Assembly: GCA_003389385.1 (NCBI GenBank)
Contig: QQVM01000014.1
Location: 146,467-210,466, forward strand
Direction of reading: 5' to 3'
DNA length: 64,000 nucleotides
Source of the DNA: Bacteroidota bacterium
GTDB taxonomy: Bacteria > Bacteroidota > Bacteroidia > AKYH767-A > 2013-40CM-41-45
Positions 53,827-63,023 of this stretch are shown here, piece after piece. A program made the position numbers and the translations under genes. How positions within the stretch are numbered: the first letter of the stretch is position 1; every line of letters starts with the position of its first letter. The notes beneath the pieces were generated by a model. The model worked only from the letters and a program-made list of their open reading frames with translations. It was not told the origin of the DNA and searched no databases.

Positions 53827-55644
53827 ATGCCGGACATTATTAAACTATTATCCGATTCCGTTGCCAACCAGATTGCAGCCGGAGAGGTCATTCAGAGGCC
53901 TGCTTCTGCCCTTAAGGAGCTGATGGAGAATTCGGTTGATTCGGGATCAGATAAGATTGAAGTGCATATCAAGGATAGCGGCAAAACGCTCATCCAGGTG
54001 ATTGACAACGGTTGCGGAATGAGTGAAAGCGACGCAAGAAAGTCCTTTGAAAGACATGCCACCTCCAAGATCCGAAGTGCTGATGAATTGTTTTCGATCC
54101 GTACCAAAGGCTTTCGCGGTGAGGCACTTGCCTCCATCGCTGCAGTAGCCCAGGTTGAATTGCGCACTCGTCTTCATGACCAGGAAACCGGCGTATTGAT
54201 TCACATTGAAGGAAGTGAGGTTAAAAAGCAGGAGATCATCGCCTGTCCTCCCGGCACCAACATTAGCGTCCGTAACCTCTTTTTCAATGTACCGGCCCGA
54301 AGGAATTTTCTGAAGTCCAACAATGTCGAAGCCCGTCATATCATCGACGAATTCGAAAGGATTGCAATTGCCCATCCGGAAGTCAGTTTCAGCCTTGAAC
54401 AAAACGGTATGGAGCTTTTCAATCTCCTTCCCGGTAATTTACGGCAAAGAATTGTGGGCGTTTATGGCAACAATTATAACGAGAAACTGGTGCCTGTAAG
54501 TGAACAAACCAGCCTGATCGGCATAAGTGGCTTTATTGCCAAGCCGGAGTTTGCAAGGAAGTCAAGAGGCGAGCAGTTTTTCTTTGTTAACAGGCGTTAC
54601 ATACGCGACGCATACCTCAACCACGCTGTTCAAAATGCTTTTGAAGAGCTGCTCCCATCCGACAGTTATGCATCTTACTGGCTGCACATAGAAATTGACC
54701 CGGCAAGGATCGACGTTAATATTCATCCAACCAAGACAGAAATCAAGTTCGAAGATGAAAGGTCTGTGTATGCCATTGTTCGTGCTGCTGTAAAGAGAGC
54801 ATTGGGACAATATAGCATCAGTCCTTCTCTGGATTTTGATAGAGAAAGCACATTTGACATACCCCATTCCATGCGTCATCAGGTTCCTCAGGCGCCTGGT
54901 GTAACAGTGAAGCAGGACTACAATCCATTCTCGAAAGAGAAGTCAAATAATGCATTTGCCTCCAGCGGATGGAACAAAATGTATGATGACTTGATCAGTG
55001 CTCCCTCTCAGGGAAGCGGAGTTACCCAGTTGAATGTCGCTGGTCAGGGTACGCTGATCAATGCAGAACAGGAAGAAGACGGAAAGCTATTGCAGATCCA
55101 TAATCAGTTCATCATGCAGATTGTGAGCAACGGAATCATGCTGATAGATCAGGAAGCAGCGCATGAACGTGTGCTTTATGAAAAATACCTTACACGGATT
55201 AGCCATTCGCAATCAGTCACACAACAGGAGTTGTTCCCACTTTCCATCGACTTCTCATCCTCTGACATTGCGCTTCTGAATGAAATCTCGGAACCACTCC
55301 GTAAAGCCGGATTTGATATCAGGGAATTTGGAGGCAACTCCATTGTACTTCACGGAGTTCCTTCGGAAGTTCCAAAGGGCAGTGAAAAAGACAGTCTGGA
55401 GTCAATTCTTGAATCATATAAAAGCGGCGACCTGAGTGGTGTGAAAGACATGAAAGAGAAACTTGCCAGGGTGATTGCCCGGAATCTTTCCATCAAGCGC
55501 GGCAGATCACTGAGTACTCATGAAATGAAATCTCTTGTAAGCTCTCTGTTTGCATGCGAAAAAGCGGGAATGGGCATCAACGGAAAACCATGTTTTACCC
55601 TGTTGAAAACAGATGAGATCAGGGCTAGATTTCAATCCAAATGA
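53827..55644 (+). CDS. mutL: DNA mismatch repair protein MutL
   Basis: The 605-residue protein has the GHKL ATPase domain (ENSVDSGSDKIEV, DNGCGM, TKGFRGEAL, GTNISVRNLFFNVPAR) and a C-terminal dimerisation domain from about 420. The site that holds the nuclease motif DQHA(x)2E(x)4E in endonuclease-type MutL reads DQEAAHERVLYE here, with Glu for His, and the later CPHGRP-like site reads INGKP. The endonuclease may therefore be weak or absent. It begins a plus-strand run with two rhomboid genes. Confidence 0.95.
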   Translation: MPDIIKLLSDSVANQIAAGEVIQRPASALKELMENSVDSGSDKIEVHIKDSGKTLIQVIDNGCGMSESDARKSFERHATSKIRSADELFSIRTKGFRGEALASIAAVAQVELRTRLHDQETGVLIHIEGSEVKKQEIIACPPGTNISVRNLFFNVPARRNFLKSNNVEARHIIDEFERIAIAHPEVSFSLEQNGMELFNLLPGNLRQRIVGVYGNNYNEKLVPVSEQTSLIGISGFIAKPEFARKSRGEQFFFVNRRYIRDAYLNHAVQNAFEELLPSDSYASYWLHIEIDPARIDVNIHPTKTEIKFEDERSVYAIVRAAVKRALGQYSISPSLDFDRESTFDIPHSMRHQVPQAPGVTVKQDYNPFSKEKSNNAFASSGWNKMYDDLISAPSQGSGVTQLNVAGQGTLINAEQEEDGKLLQIHNQFIMQIVSNGIMLIDQEAAHERVLYEKYLTRISHSQSVTQQELFPLSIDFSSSDIALLNEISEPLRKAGFDIREFGGNSIVLHGVPSEVPKGSEKDSLESILESYKSGDLSGVKDMKEKLARVIARNLSIKRGRSLSTHEMKSLVSSLFACEKAGMGINGKPCFTLLKTDEIRARFQSK

Positions 55645-55706
55645 TTGATAAAATTGAACCTGAAAATGCAGGCTTTATCTTTTAGATCCTCTGTTTTCAA
55701 GAAACT

Positions 55707-56567
55707 ATGAATTACGAACAATATCGTCCAAGACGTTTTAACCTACTGCCTGAAGTAGTAAAAAATCTCCTGATAATCAACGGGATCATGTTCCTTGCCC
55801 TTGTGGTGATGCAACAGCAAGGTGTGGATTTGAACGATCTATTGGGACTGCACTATTTCGAAGCGGAGAAATTCAATGCCTATCAGTTTATCACATACAT
55901 GTTCATGCATGGTAGTTTCATGCACATTTTGTTCAACATGTTTGCTGTTTGGATGTTCGGGGCAGCAATTGAAAATGTCTGGGGAGGAAGGAGATTTCTG
56001 ACTTACTACATCATCACAGGCCTGGGAGCGGCATTGGCTCATTATGGAATCGTGTATTTTGAAATTCAACCGGCCATTGCTCAGTTTGACTCCTATATTG
56101 CTAATCCCGGACTGGAAGAACTTCATACCCTGCTTAGTTCCGATGCATTCCGTAGTTTTTCCTCTGCGGAAATGATTGATCATTACAATGCTTTCCGTCG
56201 TGAATTCAATTTGCTGGTGAATCAGGATCTGAATGCAGCGATTAACTTATCAGTTGACTATGTTAAACAACTCAAAGTGGATGCATTAAATGCACCAGTT
56301 GTAGTTGGTGCTTCAGGAGCGGTGTTCGGACTTCTGCTTGCTTATGGCATGCTCTATCCGAACAGTGTAATCTATCTTTACTTCGCCATTCCTATCAAAG
56401 CCAAATATTTTGTAATACTTTACGGTGCGCTTGAACTATTTTCAGGAATTGCCAATGTTCCCGGAGATAATGTCGCACACTTCGCGCATCTGGGCGGATT
56501 GGTCACCGGCTTCATTCTGATTATGTACTGGAAACAAAAGCATAGTAACAGGACGGATTATTATTAA
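55707..56567 (+). CDS. Rhomboid protease with a large inserted loop
   Basis: The 286-residue membrane protein has the rhomboid core: HGSFMHILFNMFAVW, then the catalytic serine in VVGASGAVFGLLLAYGM and histidine in HFAHLGGLVTGF. Between the third and fourth helices an inserted segment of about 80 residues (roughly 125-200) is charged and helical (SSAEMIDHYNAFRREFNLLVN) and should lie outside the membrane. The insertion is much longer than in the usual family core. The paralogue lies 38 bases downstream. Confidence 0.88.
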   Translation: MNYEQYRPRRFNLLPEVVKNLLIINGIMFLALVVMQQQGVDLNDLLGLHYFEAEKFNAYQFITYMFMHGSFMHILFNMFAVWMFGAAIENVWGGRRFLTYYIITGLGAALAHYGIVYFEIQPAIAQFDSYIANPGLEELHTLLSSDAFRSFSSAEMIDHYNAFRREFNLLVNQDLNAAINLSVDYVKQLKVDALNAPVVVGASGAVFGLLLAYGMLYPNSVIYLYFAIPIKAKYFVILYGALELFSGIANVPGDNVAHFAHLGGLVTGFILIMYWKQKHSNRTDYY

Positions 56568-56605
56568 ATTTATACCATGCCTCTGATAAGGGCGCATTAG
56601 GAATC

Positions 56606-57493
56606 ATGCAGGAGTTTTCCAATAAAATCAAAGAGCAGTTCAGCAATGCAGACACATTGCAGCGATTGTTGATCATCAACATCGCGGTTTTTGTGATCAT
56701 CAGGGTTGCGAACAGTTTCTCCATGTTGTTCATGAGTCCGGCTTTTACTTTGCTGCAAGTAGCAGACTGGCTGGCTGTACCGGCTTATCTTCCAAAACTT
56801 CTGTTCAAACCGTGGACTTTGCTAACGTATATGTTTTTACATTGGGATTTTTTCCATCTGCTTTTTAACATGTTGTGGCTGTACTGGATGGGAAAAATAC
56901 TTACGGAATACCTGGGCCCAAAGAAACTTTTTAGTACATATATACTTGGCGGACTCAGCGGTGCTGTTCTTTACATCATTGCATACAATGTCTTTCCGCT
57001 TTTCTCAGGCGCATTACCGGGAGCTTTCGCTTTGGGCGCGTCTGCCAGTGTACTAGCCATTACACTCGCAGCAGCCACTCTTCTGCCCGATTATCCGATT
57101 CAGCTATTAATTTTTGGTCAGGTTAAGCTCAAGTGGCTTGCACTGGTAATTGTGTTTCTCGATCTGATCAGTATTTCCGGCAGTAATGCAGGCGGACATA
57201 TTGCCCATCTCGGTGGAGCCTGCTTCGGTTATATCTACATCACACAGTTAAGAAAGGGTCGTGATCTTGCAGCAGGATTTAATAAGTTCATTGCTTTATT
57301 CAAAATCAGAAAAAGGCAAAAAATGAAAGTGTATCGTTCAGAAAAAGGTTCTGATGAGCAGTTCAATTTGAACCGCAAGAATAAGCAGGAAAGAATCGAT
57401 ATGATTCTGGATAAGATCAGTAAATCCGGCTATGGCAGCCTGAGCCAGGAGGAAAAAGACTTTCTTTTTAAATCCAGCAAAGAAGACAAGTAG
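56606..57493 (+). CDS. Rhomboid family protein with C-terminal DUF6576-like tail
   Basis: The 295-residue protein has the six-helix rhomboid core (HWDFFHLLFNMLWLYWMG) and histidine in HIAHLGGACFGYIYI. The serine motif is GASASV rather than GASGAV: the serine is kept but the following glycine is alanine, as I recall for other Bacteroidota members. A cytoplasmic C-terminal tail of about 80 residues ends in MILDKISKSGYGSLSQEEKDFL, a Bacteroidota-specific tail type. Proteolytic activity is likely but not certain. It follows the other rhomboid by 38 bases and precedes an EEP-family gene. Confidence 0.86.
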   Translation: MQEFSNKIKEQFSNADTLQRLLIINIAVFVIIRVANSFSMLFMSPAFTLLQVADWLAVPAYLPKLLFKPWTLLTYMFLHWDFFHLLFNMLWLYWMGKILTEYLGPKKLFSTYILGGLSGAVLYIIAYNVFPLFSGALPGAFALGASASVLAITLAAATLLPDYPIQLLIFGQVKLKWLALVIVFLDLISISGSNAGGHIAHLGGACFGYIYITQLRKGRDLAAGFNKFIALFKIRKRQKMKVYRSEKGSDEQFNLNRKNKQERIDMILDKISKSGYGSLSQEEKDFLFKSSKEDK

Positions 57494-57519
57494 GCATACA
57501 TTCTCAATTTCTCTTTCAG

Positions 57520-58659
57520 TTGAAAGTTAGCTCGAAGAAAAAAGTATCGTGGATAGACAAGACCGTCTGGTTGTTGAACATTGCTGCTATGCTCTTTCTC
57601 GCTTTTTCTCTCTTGAGTGCATATGTCAGTCCGGAAAGAATTTGGTGGCTTGCATTGTTCGGACTTGGCTTTGGTCCTCTATTTCTGATCAACCTGCTGT
57701 TTTTATTGTTCTGGATTTTGAGAAAAAGGAGAAGAGTTTATAACGTGCTCATTCTCATTCTTCTTTGCATTCCAAGAATCAGCGGGATTCTTCAATTTAA
57801 TTTTGACGACGAGTTTGATGAAAGCGGGAAAGTTTCATACTTCAAGCTGATGTCCTTCAATGTCCGTCTGTTCGATCTTTACAATTGGTTTAATTCTCAT
57901 GATACAAAGGCGAGATTATTTTCTTATTTGAAAAAAGAAGCACCGGATGTGATCTGCTTTCAGGAATACTATACCAGCACCAGAGAAGACGGTTCATTCC
58001 GAAACACAGATTCCATCAGCAAACACATAGCCAGATATTCTCATATAGAGTTTACGACTGTACTTAAGAAAACAGATTATTTCGGAATTGCCACCTTTAG
58101 CAGATTCCCGATCATTAACAGAAAAAAAATCCCATTTCCCAATTCAGGTGGAAACTTTTTCATTTATACAGATATTGTGAAAGGCAAGGACACTGTCAGG
58201 GTATTCAATACACATCTTGAAAGTGTTCGCCTCAAATGGGAAGATTACAGGTTCATCGAGAATCTTGGCAATGATGAGGTGAACCAGGATGAATTGGACG
58301 GAGGGATGAAAATTCTTAAGCGTCTACGTACAGCTTATCAGAAAAGAGTTATGCAGGTAAGCCAACTCAGGGATACAATTCGAAACAGTCCCTATCCTGT
58401 AATACTTTGTGGAGATTTCAACGACACTCCATCATCTTATTCTTACAGGATTCTTTCTGATAAACTCCTGGATGCTTTCAGAGAAAGCGGAAGCGGTTTG
58501 GGAAATACGTATGCCGGTCCGTTGCCTTCATTCAGAATTGATTTTATTTTTCACAGCCAGCAGTTAAAGAGTCACCGCTTCAAAACTTACCGGGATGAAA
58601 AGTTATCGGATCATTATCCTATCACTTGCCTGATAGAATTACCTGGAAGTGCTGACTGA
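57520..58659 (+). CDS. Membrane-anchored endonuclease/exonuclease/phosphatase family protein
   Basis: The 379-residue protein starts with TTG (LKVSSKKKVSWID). Three hydrophobic segments span residues 10-95. The EEP domain follows with the metal and catalytic motifs SFNVRLFD, VICFQEYY, VFNTHLES, CGDFNDTPSSYSY and SDHYPIT. The substrate may be DNA, RNA, a nucleotide or an inositol phosphate; membrane anchoring with a domain outside the inner membrane is likely. Its last 21 bases overlap the converging peptide-binding gene. Confidence 0.84.
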   Translation: MKVSSKKKVSWIDKTVWLLNIAAMLFLAFSLLSAYVSPERIWWLALFGLGFGPLFLINLLFLLFWILRKRRRVYNVLILILLCIPRISGILQFNFDDEFDESGKVSYFKLMSFNVRLFDLYNWFNSHDTKARLFSYLKKEAPDVICFQEYYTSTREDGSFRNTDSISKHIARYSHIEFTTVLKKTDYFGIATFSRFPIINRKKIPFPNSGGNFFIYTDIVKGKDTVRVFNTHLESVRLKWEDYRFIENLGNDEVNQDELDGGMKILKRLRTAYQKRVMQVSQLRDTIRNSPYPVILCGDFNDTPSSYSYRILSDKLLDAFRESGSGLGNTYAGPLPSFRIDFIFHSQQLKSHRFKTYRDEKLSDHYPITCLIELPGSAD

Positions 58660-60315
58660 TTTTCTGACATTCTTGAGCACCAACATGTTCATGGCATTGT
58701 TTTCCAATCCCTGAATTTCATTGCTAACAAGGCGAAGTACTTTATCATAGTAGAGAATGATAACCGGAGCATCGGCCATGACAAGGGAATCCATTTTCCT
58801 GTATATCTTCCACCGCTCTTCAGGATGGTTAATGCCGGAAGCGGATGAATACAAGCGGTCGAATTCCGAATTGCGGTAATGCGTATAATTTGGTCCGCCC
58901 GGTGCGAAATTTCCTGAGTGAAAAAGAGAAAGATAATTCTCCGCATCAGGATAATCGGCAATCCAAGAGCCGCGGAAAAATTCCAGCTTCTGTTCTGAAA
59001 CCATCTTGCGGTGAATAGCTGCCTGGTTCACATCAATTTTCACTTTTACACCAAGATTTTCCCACTGACTTTTGATGTACTCGCACAAATCAAGATAAGT
59101 GGATGTTGTACTCAGAGTAATTTCCTTCAATCCTTTTCCTTCAGGATATCCGGCTTCCGCCAGAAGTGATTTAGCCTTACGGATATCATAAGTGTAAGCA
59201 AGGCAGGATGCGCTGTCGAAGCCTGGCATACCGGGAGGAATCATTCCGTATATCCCCGGAGTACCCATGTTGTTGCGCAAATACTTCATCATGCTGGATT
59301 TGTCAAATCCAAGACTAAGAGCCTGTCGCACTTTTGGATTCTGCAACGGATGCTTGTCCTGACTCTCTTCATTATGTTTTATCAGAATACCCAGGTATTC
59401 GGTGTTCAGATAAGGTAGTGTTTCCAACTTAAATCGTCCTTCATGCCTGGGTTGCAGCTTTCCTGAGCGTGTCAGCAATTCATCCTTGTAACTGGCATCA
59501 AGTCCGGAGAGGAAATCAAGTTTACCTTTAAGAAATTCAATGAAGGCGCTTTGCTTATCACCTATGAATGAAATCTCCACGGCATCCAGGCGAGGCAATT
59601 TCTCTCCATTTATTTCTTCAAAGTAATTTTGATTCTTTAAAAAAATCAGACGAACACCTTCTTTCCAGTAACTGAAGCGAAAAGGACCCGTACCGCAAGG
59701 ACGTCTGCGAAATTCACTATCGTTATTTTTCACAACTTCCTTAGGCACAACTGCGCAGTATGGCATGGTAAGTAAGGATGCAAAAGCAGGAAAGCTGTGT
59801 CTGAGTGTAATGATCAGTGTAGAATCGTTGAGGGCTTTCAGTCCTGTCAGGCTTCCACTCTCATCTTTCTGCACGGTGTTCATCACCCATGCACCCGGAC
59901 TTGCGACTTTGGCATCTACAAGCCGCTTGAAGCTGAAAACAAAATCTTCAGCTGTGACATAACGTGAATTGATATTTTGACCATTGTATTCTACCGCCTC
60001 AAACAAATCACTCTCATGAAATAACACATCCCCCCGAAGGTGGAAAGTGTATTGCAAACCATCAGGACTTATATCCCAGGATTTCGCGATTGAAGGCTGG
60101 ATATTAAGATCAGCATCAAGGCTCAGCAGTCCGTTATAAAGCTGCAGGCAAGCCCAAATGGATGACTGGTCCTTCGCGAATGCAGGATCAAGCGAGCTGA
60201 TGCCGGAAGCATCATTGTAGCGAAAAACCGTCTTATCTGCATTCTCCTCCTGCCTGCTTGAACAGGCAGATAAGAAAGTGATCAACAGTAAGAAGTAAAT
60301 TCTATGAAGATTCAT
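58639..60315 (-). CDS. Peptide/nickel-type ABC substrate-binding lipoprotein (SBP family 5)
   Basis: The 558-residue protein has a lipoprotein signal (FLLLITFLSACSSRQ). The body fits the oligopeptide-binding family: DLNIQPSIAKSWDISPDGLQYTFHLR near the start, GTGPFRFSYWKEG, NPKVRQALSLGFDKSSMMKYL and a peptide-like cleft region with YDIRKAKSLLAEAGYPEG. It likely delivers oligopeptides to an ABC importer, but no permease or ATPase gene is next to it, which is unusual. A complete promoter sits just upstream. Confidence 0.87.
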   Translation of the reverse strand: MNLHRIYFLLLITFLSACSSRQEENADKTVFRYNDASGISSLDPAFAKDQSSIWACLQLYNGLLSLDADLNIQPSIAKSWDISPDGLQYTFHLRGDVLFHESDLFEAVEYNGQNINSRYVTAEDFVFSFKRLVDAKVASPGAWVMNTVQKDESGSLTGLKALNDSTLIITLRHSFPAFASLLTMPYCAVVPKEVVKNNDSEFRRRPCGTGPFRFSYWKEGVRLIFLKNQNYFEEINGEKLPRLDAVEISFIGDKQSAFIEFLKGKLDFLSGLDASYKDELLTRSGKLQPRHEGRFKLETLPYLNTEYLGILIKHNEESQDKHPLQNPKVRQALSLGFDKSSMMKYLRNNMGTPGIYGMIPPGMPGFDSASCLAYTYDIRKAKSLLAEAGYPEGKGLKEITLSTTSTYLDLCEYIKSQWENLGVKVKIDVNQAAIHRKMVSEQKLEFFRGSWIADYPDAENYLSLFHSGNFAPGGPNYTHYRNSEFDRLYSSASGINHPEERWKIYRKMDSLVMADAPVIILYYDKVLRLVSNEIQGLENNAMNMLVLKNVRKSVSTSR

Positions 60316-60325
60316 TGGTCAGCTG

Positions 60326-60354
60326 CAAAACTAATTTTCTGAATAATGAGCAAA
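60326..60354 (-). promoter_or_regulatory. Complete promoter for the peptide-binding lipoprotein gene
   Basis: On the minus strand TTTG (60354-60351), a 17-base spacer and TAGTTTTG (60333-60326) match the consensus exactly. The -7 box ends 10 bases before the ATG at 60315, so the leader is only about six bases. Confidence 0.7.
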
Positions 60355-60462
60355 CGATGACTTCAAATCATTTATCAACTGCTTTGACTGGATTTAATCA
60401 GCCAAACGGATTTGTAAGTGCATGGTAATCATGAAATAATTCCATTATTAATCTGCATTTCA

Positions 60463-60470
60463 TACCTTTG
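60463..60470 (+). promoter_or_regulatory. -7 promoter element for mtaB, six bases from the ATG
   Basis: TACCTTTG matches TAnnTTTG exactly and ends six bases before ATG 60477. A TTG start codon proposed at 60468 would lie inside this box, so the ATG is preferred and the transcript is nearly leaderless. Confidence 0.55.
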
Positions 60471-60476
60471 CGACCC

Positions 60477-61814
60477 ATGTCGGCGATCCCTACTGTTTCT
60501 TTTCACACACTTGGCTGCAAATTAAACTTTGCAGAGACTTCCACCATTGCCAGAACTCTGGTATCCAATGGTTTCAGGAAGGTGGATTTTAACATTGGTG
60601 CCGATTTTGTGGTTATTAATACCTGTTCGGTGACTGAGAATGCAGACCGGGAATGCAGGAGCATTGTCAGAAAAGCTCTAAGTTACAATCCTGAATCTTT
60701 TGTGGCTGTGATAGGTTGCTATGCTCAATTAAAGCCTGAAGAAATCGCATCAATTGAAGGTGTGGATGTGGTCCTGGGAGCGAATGAAAAATTTAACATA
60801 CAGCAATTTCTCAACAGAGGAAAGAAAGTAAGAGCAGAAGTACATTCCTGCAACATTGACGATGTGGAGAATTTTATTGGCTCCTATTCTATTGGTGACC
60901 GAACGCGAACTTTTTTGAAAATACAAGACGGATGCGATTACACCTGCTCTTACTGCACTATTCCACTTGCTCGAGGAATGAGCCGCAGCGACAGCATGGA
61001 GAATGTGATCAGAATAGCTAAGGAAATTGCTGCAAGCGGAGTGAAAGAGATCGTCCTTACCGGTGTAAATACAGGAGATTACGGAAATGTAGAGGGCAAG
61101 CCGGCAGGCAATGGAAGTTTTTTGGATTTGATCCGGGAACTGGATGAAGTTGAAGGCATCGAGCGATTCAGGATTTCTTCCATAGAACCAAATTTGCTGA
61201 GTGATGAGATCATAGAGTTTGTAGCGTCTTCAAATAAATTCGTTCCACATTTTCATATTCCCTTACAATCTGGTGATGACAAGATACTCGGACTGATGCG
61301 CAGACGATATCGCTCCGGGCTCTATGTACAAAGAATCGCTAAGATCAGGGAACTCATGCCTGATGCCTGCATTGGCGCAGATGTGATCACCGGATTCCCC
61401 GGAGAAGACGATGAGAGTTTCAAAAAGACATACAGCTTTCTGAACGGACTTGATGTTTCTTATCTGCATGTGTTTACATATTCAGAAAGAGAAAACACCC
61501 ATGCTGCAGAAATGAAGGACGTGGTTCCTGTGAGTGTTCGAAAAGAAAGAAACAGGATGCTGCGTATTCTGTCTGAAAAAAAGCTGAATGCATTTTACAG
61601 AAGCCAGCAGGGAAAAACGCTCCCAGTATTATTTGAGGCGGATTCCAAATCAGGTATGATGCACGGATTCAGCGCCAATTATGTGAAAGTCAGTCATCCA
61701 TACAATGCCCAGCTTATTAACCAGATTTTACCGGTAAAGTTGGGAGAATTTTCTGATGAAGGACATTCGTTATATGGAATGATTTCAGAAGAAATATTGT
61801 CTGAAACTTTCTGA
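60477..61814 (+). CDS. mtaB: tRNA t6A37 methylthiotransferase MtaB
   Basis: MtaB is a radical-SAM enzyme that converts t6A to ms2t6A in tRNAs. The N-terminal UPF0004 domain carries the cysteines of the auxiliary cluster (TLGCKLN, NTCSVTENAD, VIGCYAQ). The radical-SAM cluster motif is GCDYTCSYCTIP, and the C-terminal TRAM-like domain ends the 445-residue protein. ATG 60477 is selected over TTG 60468 (see promoter). It begins an apparent operon with lgt 37 bases later and an inositol monophosphatase gene. Confidence 0.94.
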   Translation: MSAIPTVSFHTLGCKLNFAETSTIARTLVSNGFRKVDFNIGADFVVINTCSVTENADRECRSIVRKALSYNPESFVAVIGCYAQLKPEEIASIEGVDVVLGANEKFNIQQFLNRGKKVRAEVHSCNIDDVENFIGSYSIGDRTRTFLKIQDGCDYTCSYCTIPLARGMSRSDSMENVIRIAKEIAASGVKEIVLTGVNTGDYGNVEGKPAGNGSFLDLIRELDEVEGIERFRISSIEPNLLSDEIIEFVASSNKFVPHFHIPLQSGDDKILGLMRRRYRSGLYVQRIAKIRELMPDACIGADVITGFPGEDDESFKKTYSFLNGLDVSYLHVFTYSERENTHAAEMKDVVPVSVRKERNRMLRILSEKKLNAFYRSQQGKTLPVLFEADSKSGMMHGFSANYVKVSHPYNAQLINQILPVKLGEFSDEGHSLYGMISEEILSETF

Positions 61815-61851
61815 GGATTTTTAATCAATATAAAAGCATCCCAGCGAAAAT

Positions 61852-63012
61852 ATGTATCCGGGTATCACCGATCTACTCAACGATCTTTTTGGAACCAGTT
61901 TTACACACTCCTTTCCTCCCACTTTCGGAACGCTTGTGGCTATTTCCTTTGTCCTTGCCGCATGGACTCTGAAAATGGAATTGAAAAGAGCAGAGAATGA
62001 AGGAAGAATTCTTCCCTCTAAGAAATTTGTCAGAGAAGGAATGGCGAGTCCGCTAAGTGAATATATCTGGAATACTATTTTTGGCTTTCTACTTGGATAC
62101 AAACTCGGACTTATTTTTGAAAACAGTGACGCTTTTTTTCTTGATCCGCAGGGAGCGATCCTTTCAGCCAAGGGAAATTTTGCTGGAGGATTGTTCGGCG
62201 CGATTATCTTTCTAGTAATCAAGTACAGGGAAAGCGCAAAAGAACAAAAGAAGAAAGCCCGGACTGTCGAGTTGCAGGTCTATCCGCATCAGCTTGTGCC
62301 GGAGATCACCATGGCTGCTGCTCTGGGCGGACTTTTCGGTGCGAAGCTCTTTCATATGTTTGAGTACTGGAATGATTTCATCGCTGATCCTGTCGGAATG
62401 TTTGTCAGCGGCAGCGGACTTACCATGTACGGCGGACTAATTGTCGGCGCAGCCAGCACATTGTGGTATACAAACAAACTCGGAATAAAGCCGCTTCAAA
62501 TGTGCGATGCAGCAGCACCGGGACTTATGCTTGCTTACGGCAGTGGACGACTTGGCTGTCAGCTCTCAGGCGACGGGGACTGGGGAATTGTAAACAACAA
62601 TCCAATGCCTGAGTGGATGAGTTTTCTTCCTGACTGGATATGGAGTTACAAATATCCGAATAATGTCATCAACGAAGGAGTGCCTATTCCCGGATGCGAG
62701 GGAAGATTTTGCTTTGAGCTTGCAGAAGCAGTTTATCCCACACCTCTATATGAATGCATTGCCTGCATTGCCTTGTTTTTTGTTCTTTGGTCTATGAGAA
62801 AAAGAATCTCAGTACCTGGTGTTTTATTCTCATGGTATCTTATTTTTAATGGAATTGAAAGATTTTTGATTGAAGGAATAAGGGTTAATGCCAAATACTA
62901 TCTTGCAGGTATATCCTTCAGTCAGGCGCAAGTGATCAGCATTCTGCTTCTGATCACCGGGGTTGCAGGACTTATTTACCTGAGCAGAAAGAAAAGCCTT
63001 GTGAAAGCTTAA
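61852..63012 (+). CDS. lgt: Prolipoprotein diacylglyceryl transferase
   Basis: Lgt attaches diacylglycerol to the lipobox cysteine of prolipoproteins. The 386-residue membrane protein is longer than E. coli Lgt. Its conserved core is AYGSGRLGCQLSGDGDWG, with the essential Arg and glycine-rich loop, and YPTPLYECIACI with the conserved Glu is downstream. Several lipoproteins in this window (BamD, MsrA, fasciclin protein, peptide-binding protein) would be substrates. The inositol monophosphatase gene starts 11 bases later. Confidence 0.92.
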   Translation: MYPGITDLLNDLFGTSFTHSFPPTFGTLVAISFVLAAWTLKMELKRAENEGRILPSKKFVREGMASPLSEYIWNTIFGFLLGYKLGLIFENSDAFFLDPQGAILSAKGNFAGGLFGAIIFLVIKYRESAKEQKKKARTVELQVYPHQLVPEITMAAALGGLFGAKLFHMFEYWNDFIADPVGMFVSGSGLTMYGGLIVGAASTLWYTNKLGIKPLQMCDAAAPGLMLAYGSGRLGCQLSGDGDWGIVNNNPMPEWMSFLPDWIWSYKYPNNVINEGVPIPGCEGRFCFELAEAVYPTPLYECIACIALFFVLWSMRKRISVPGVLFSWYLIFNGIERFLIEGIRVNAKYYLAGISFSQAQVISILLLITGVAGLIYLSRKKSLVKA

Positions 63013-63023
63013 TTCCATGAGAT

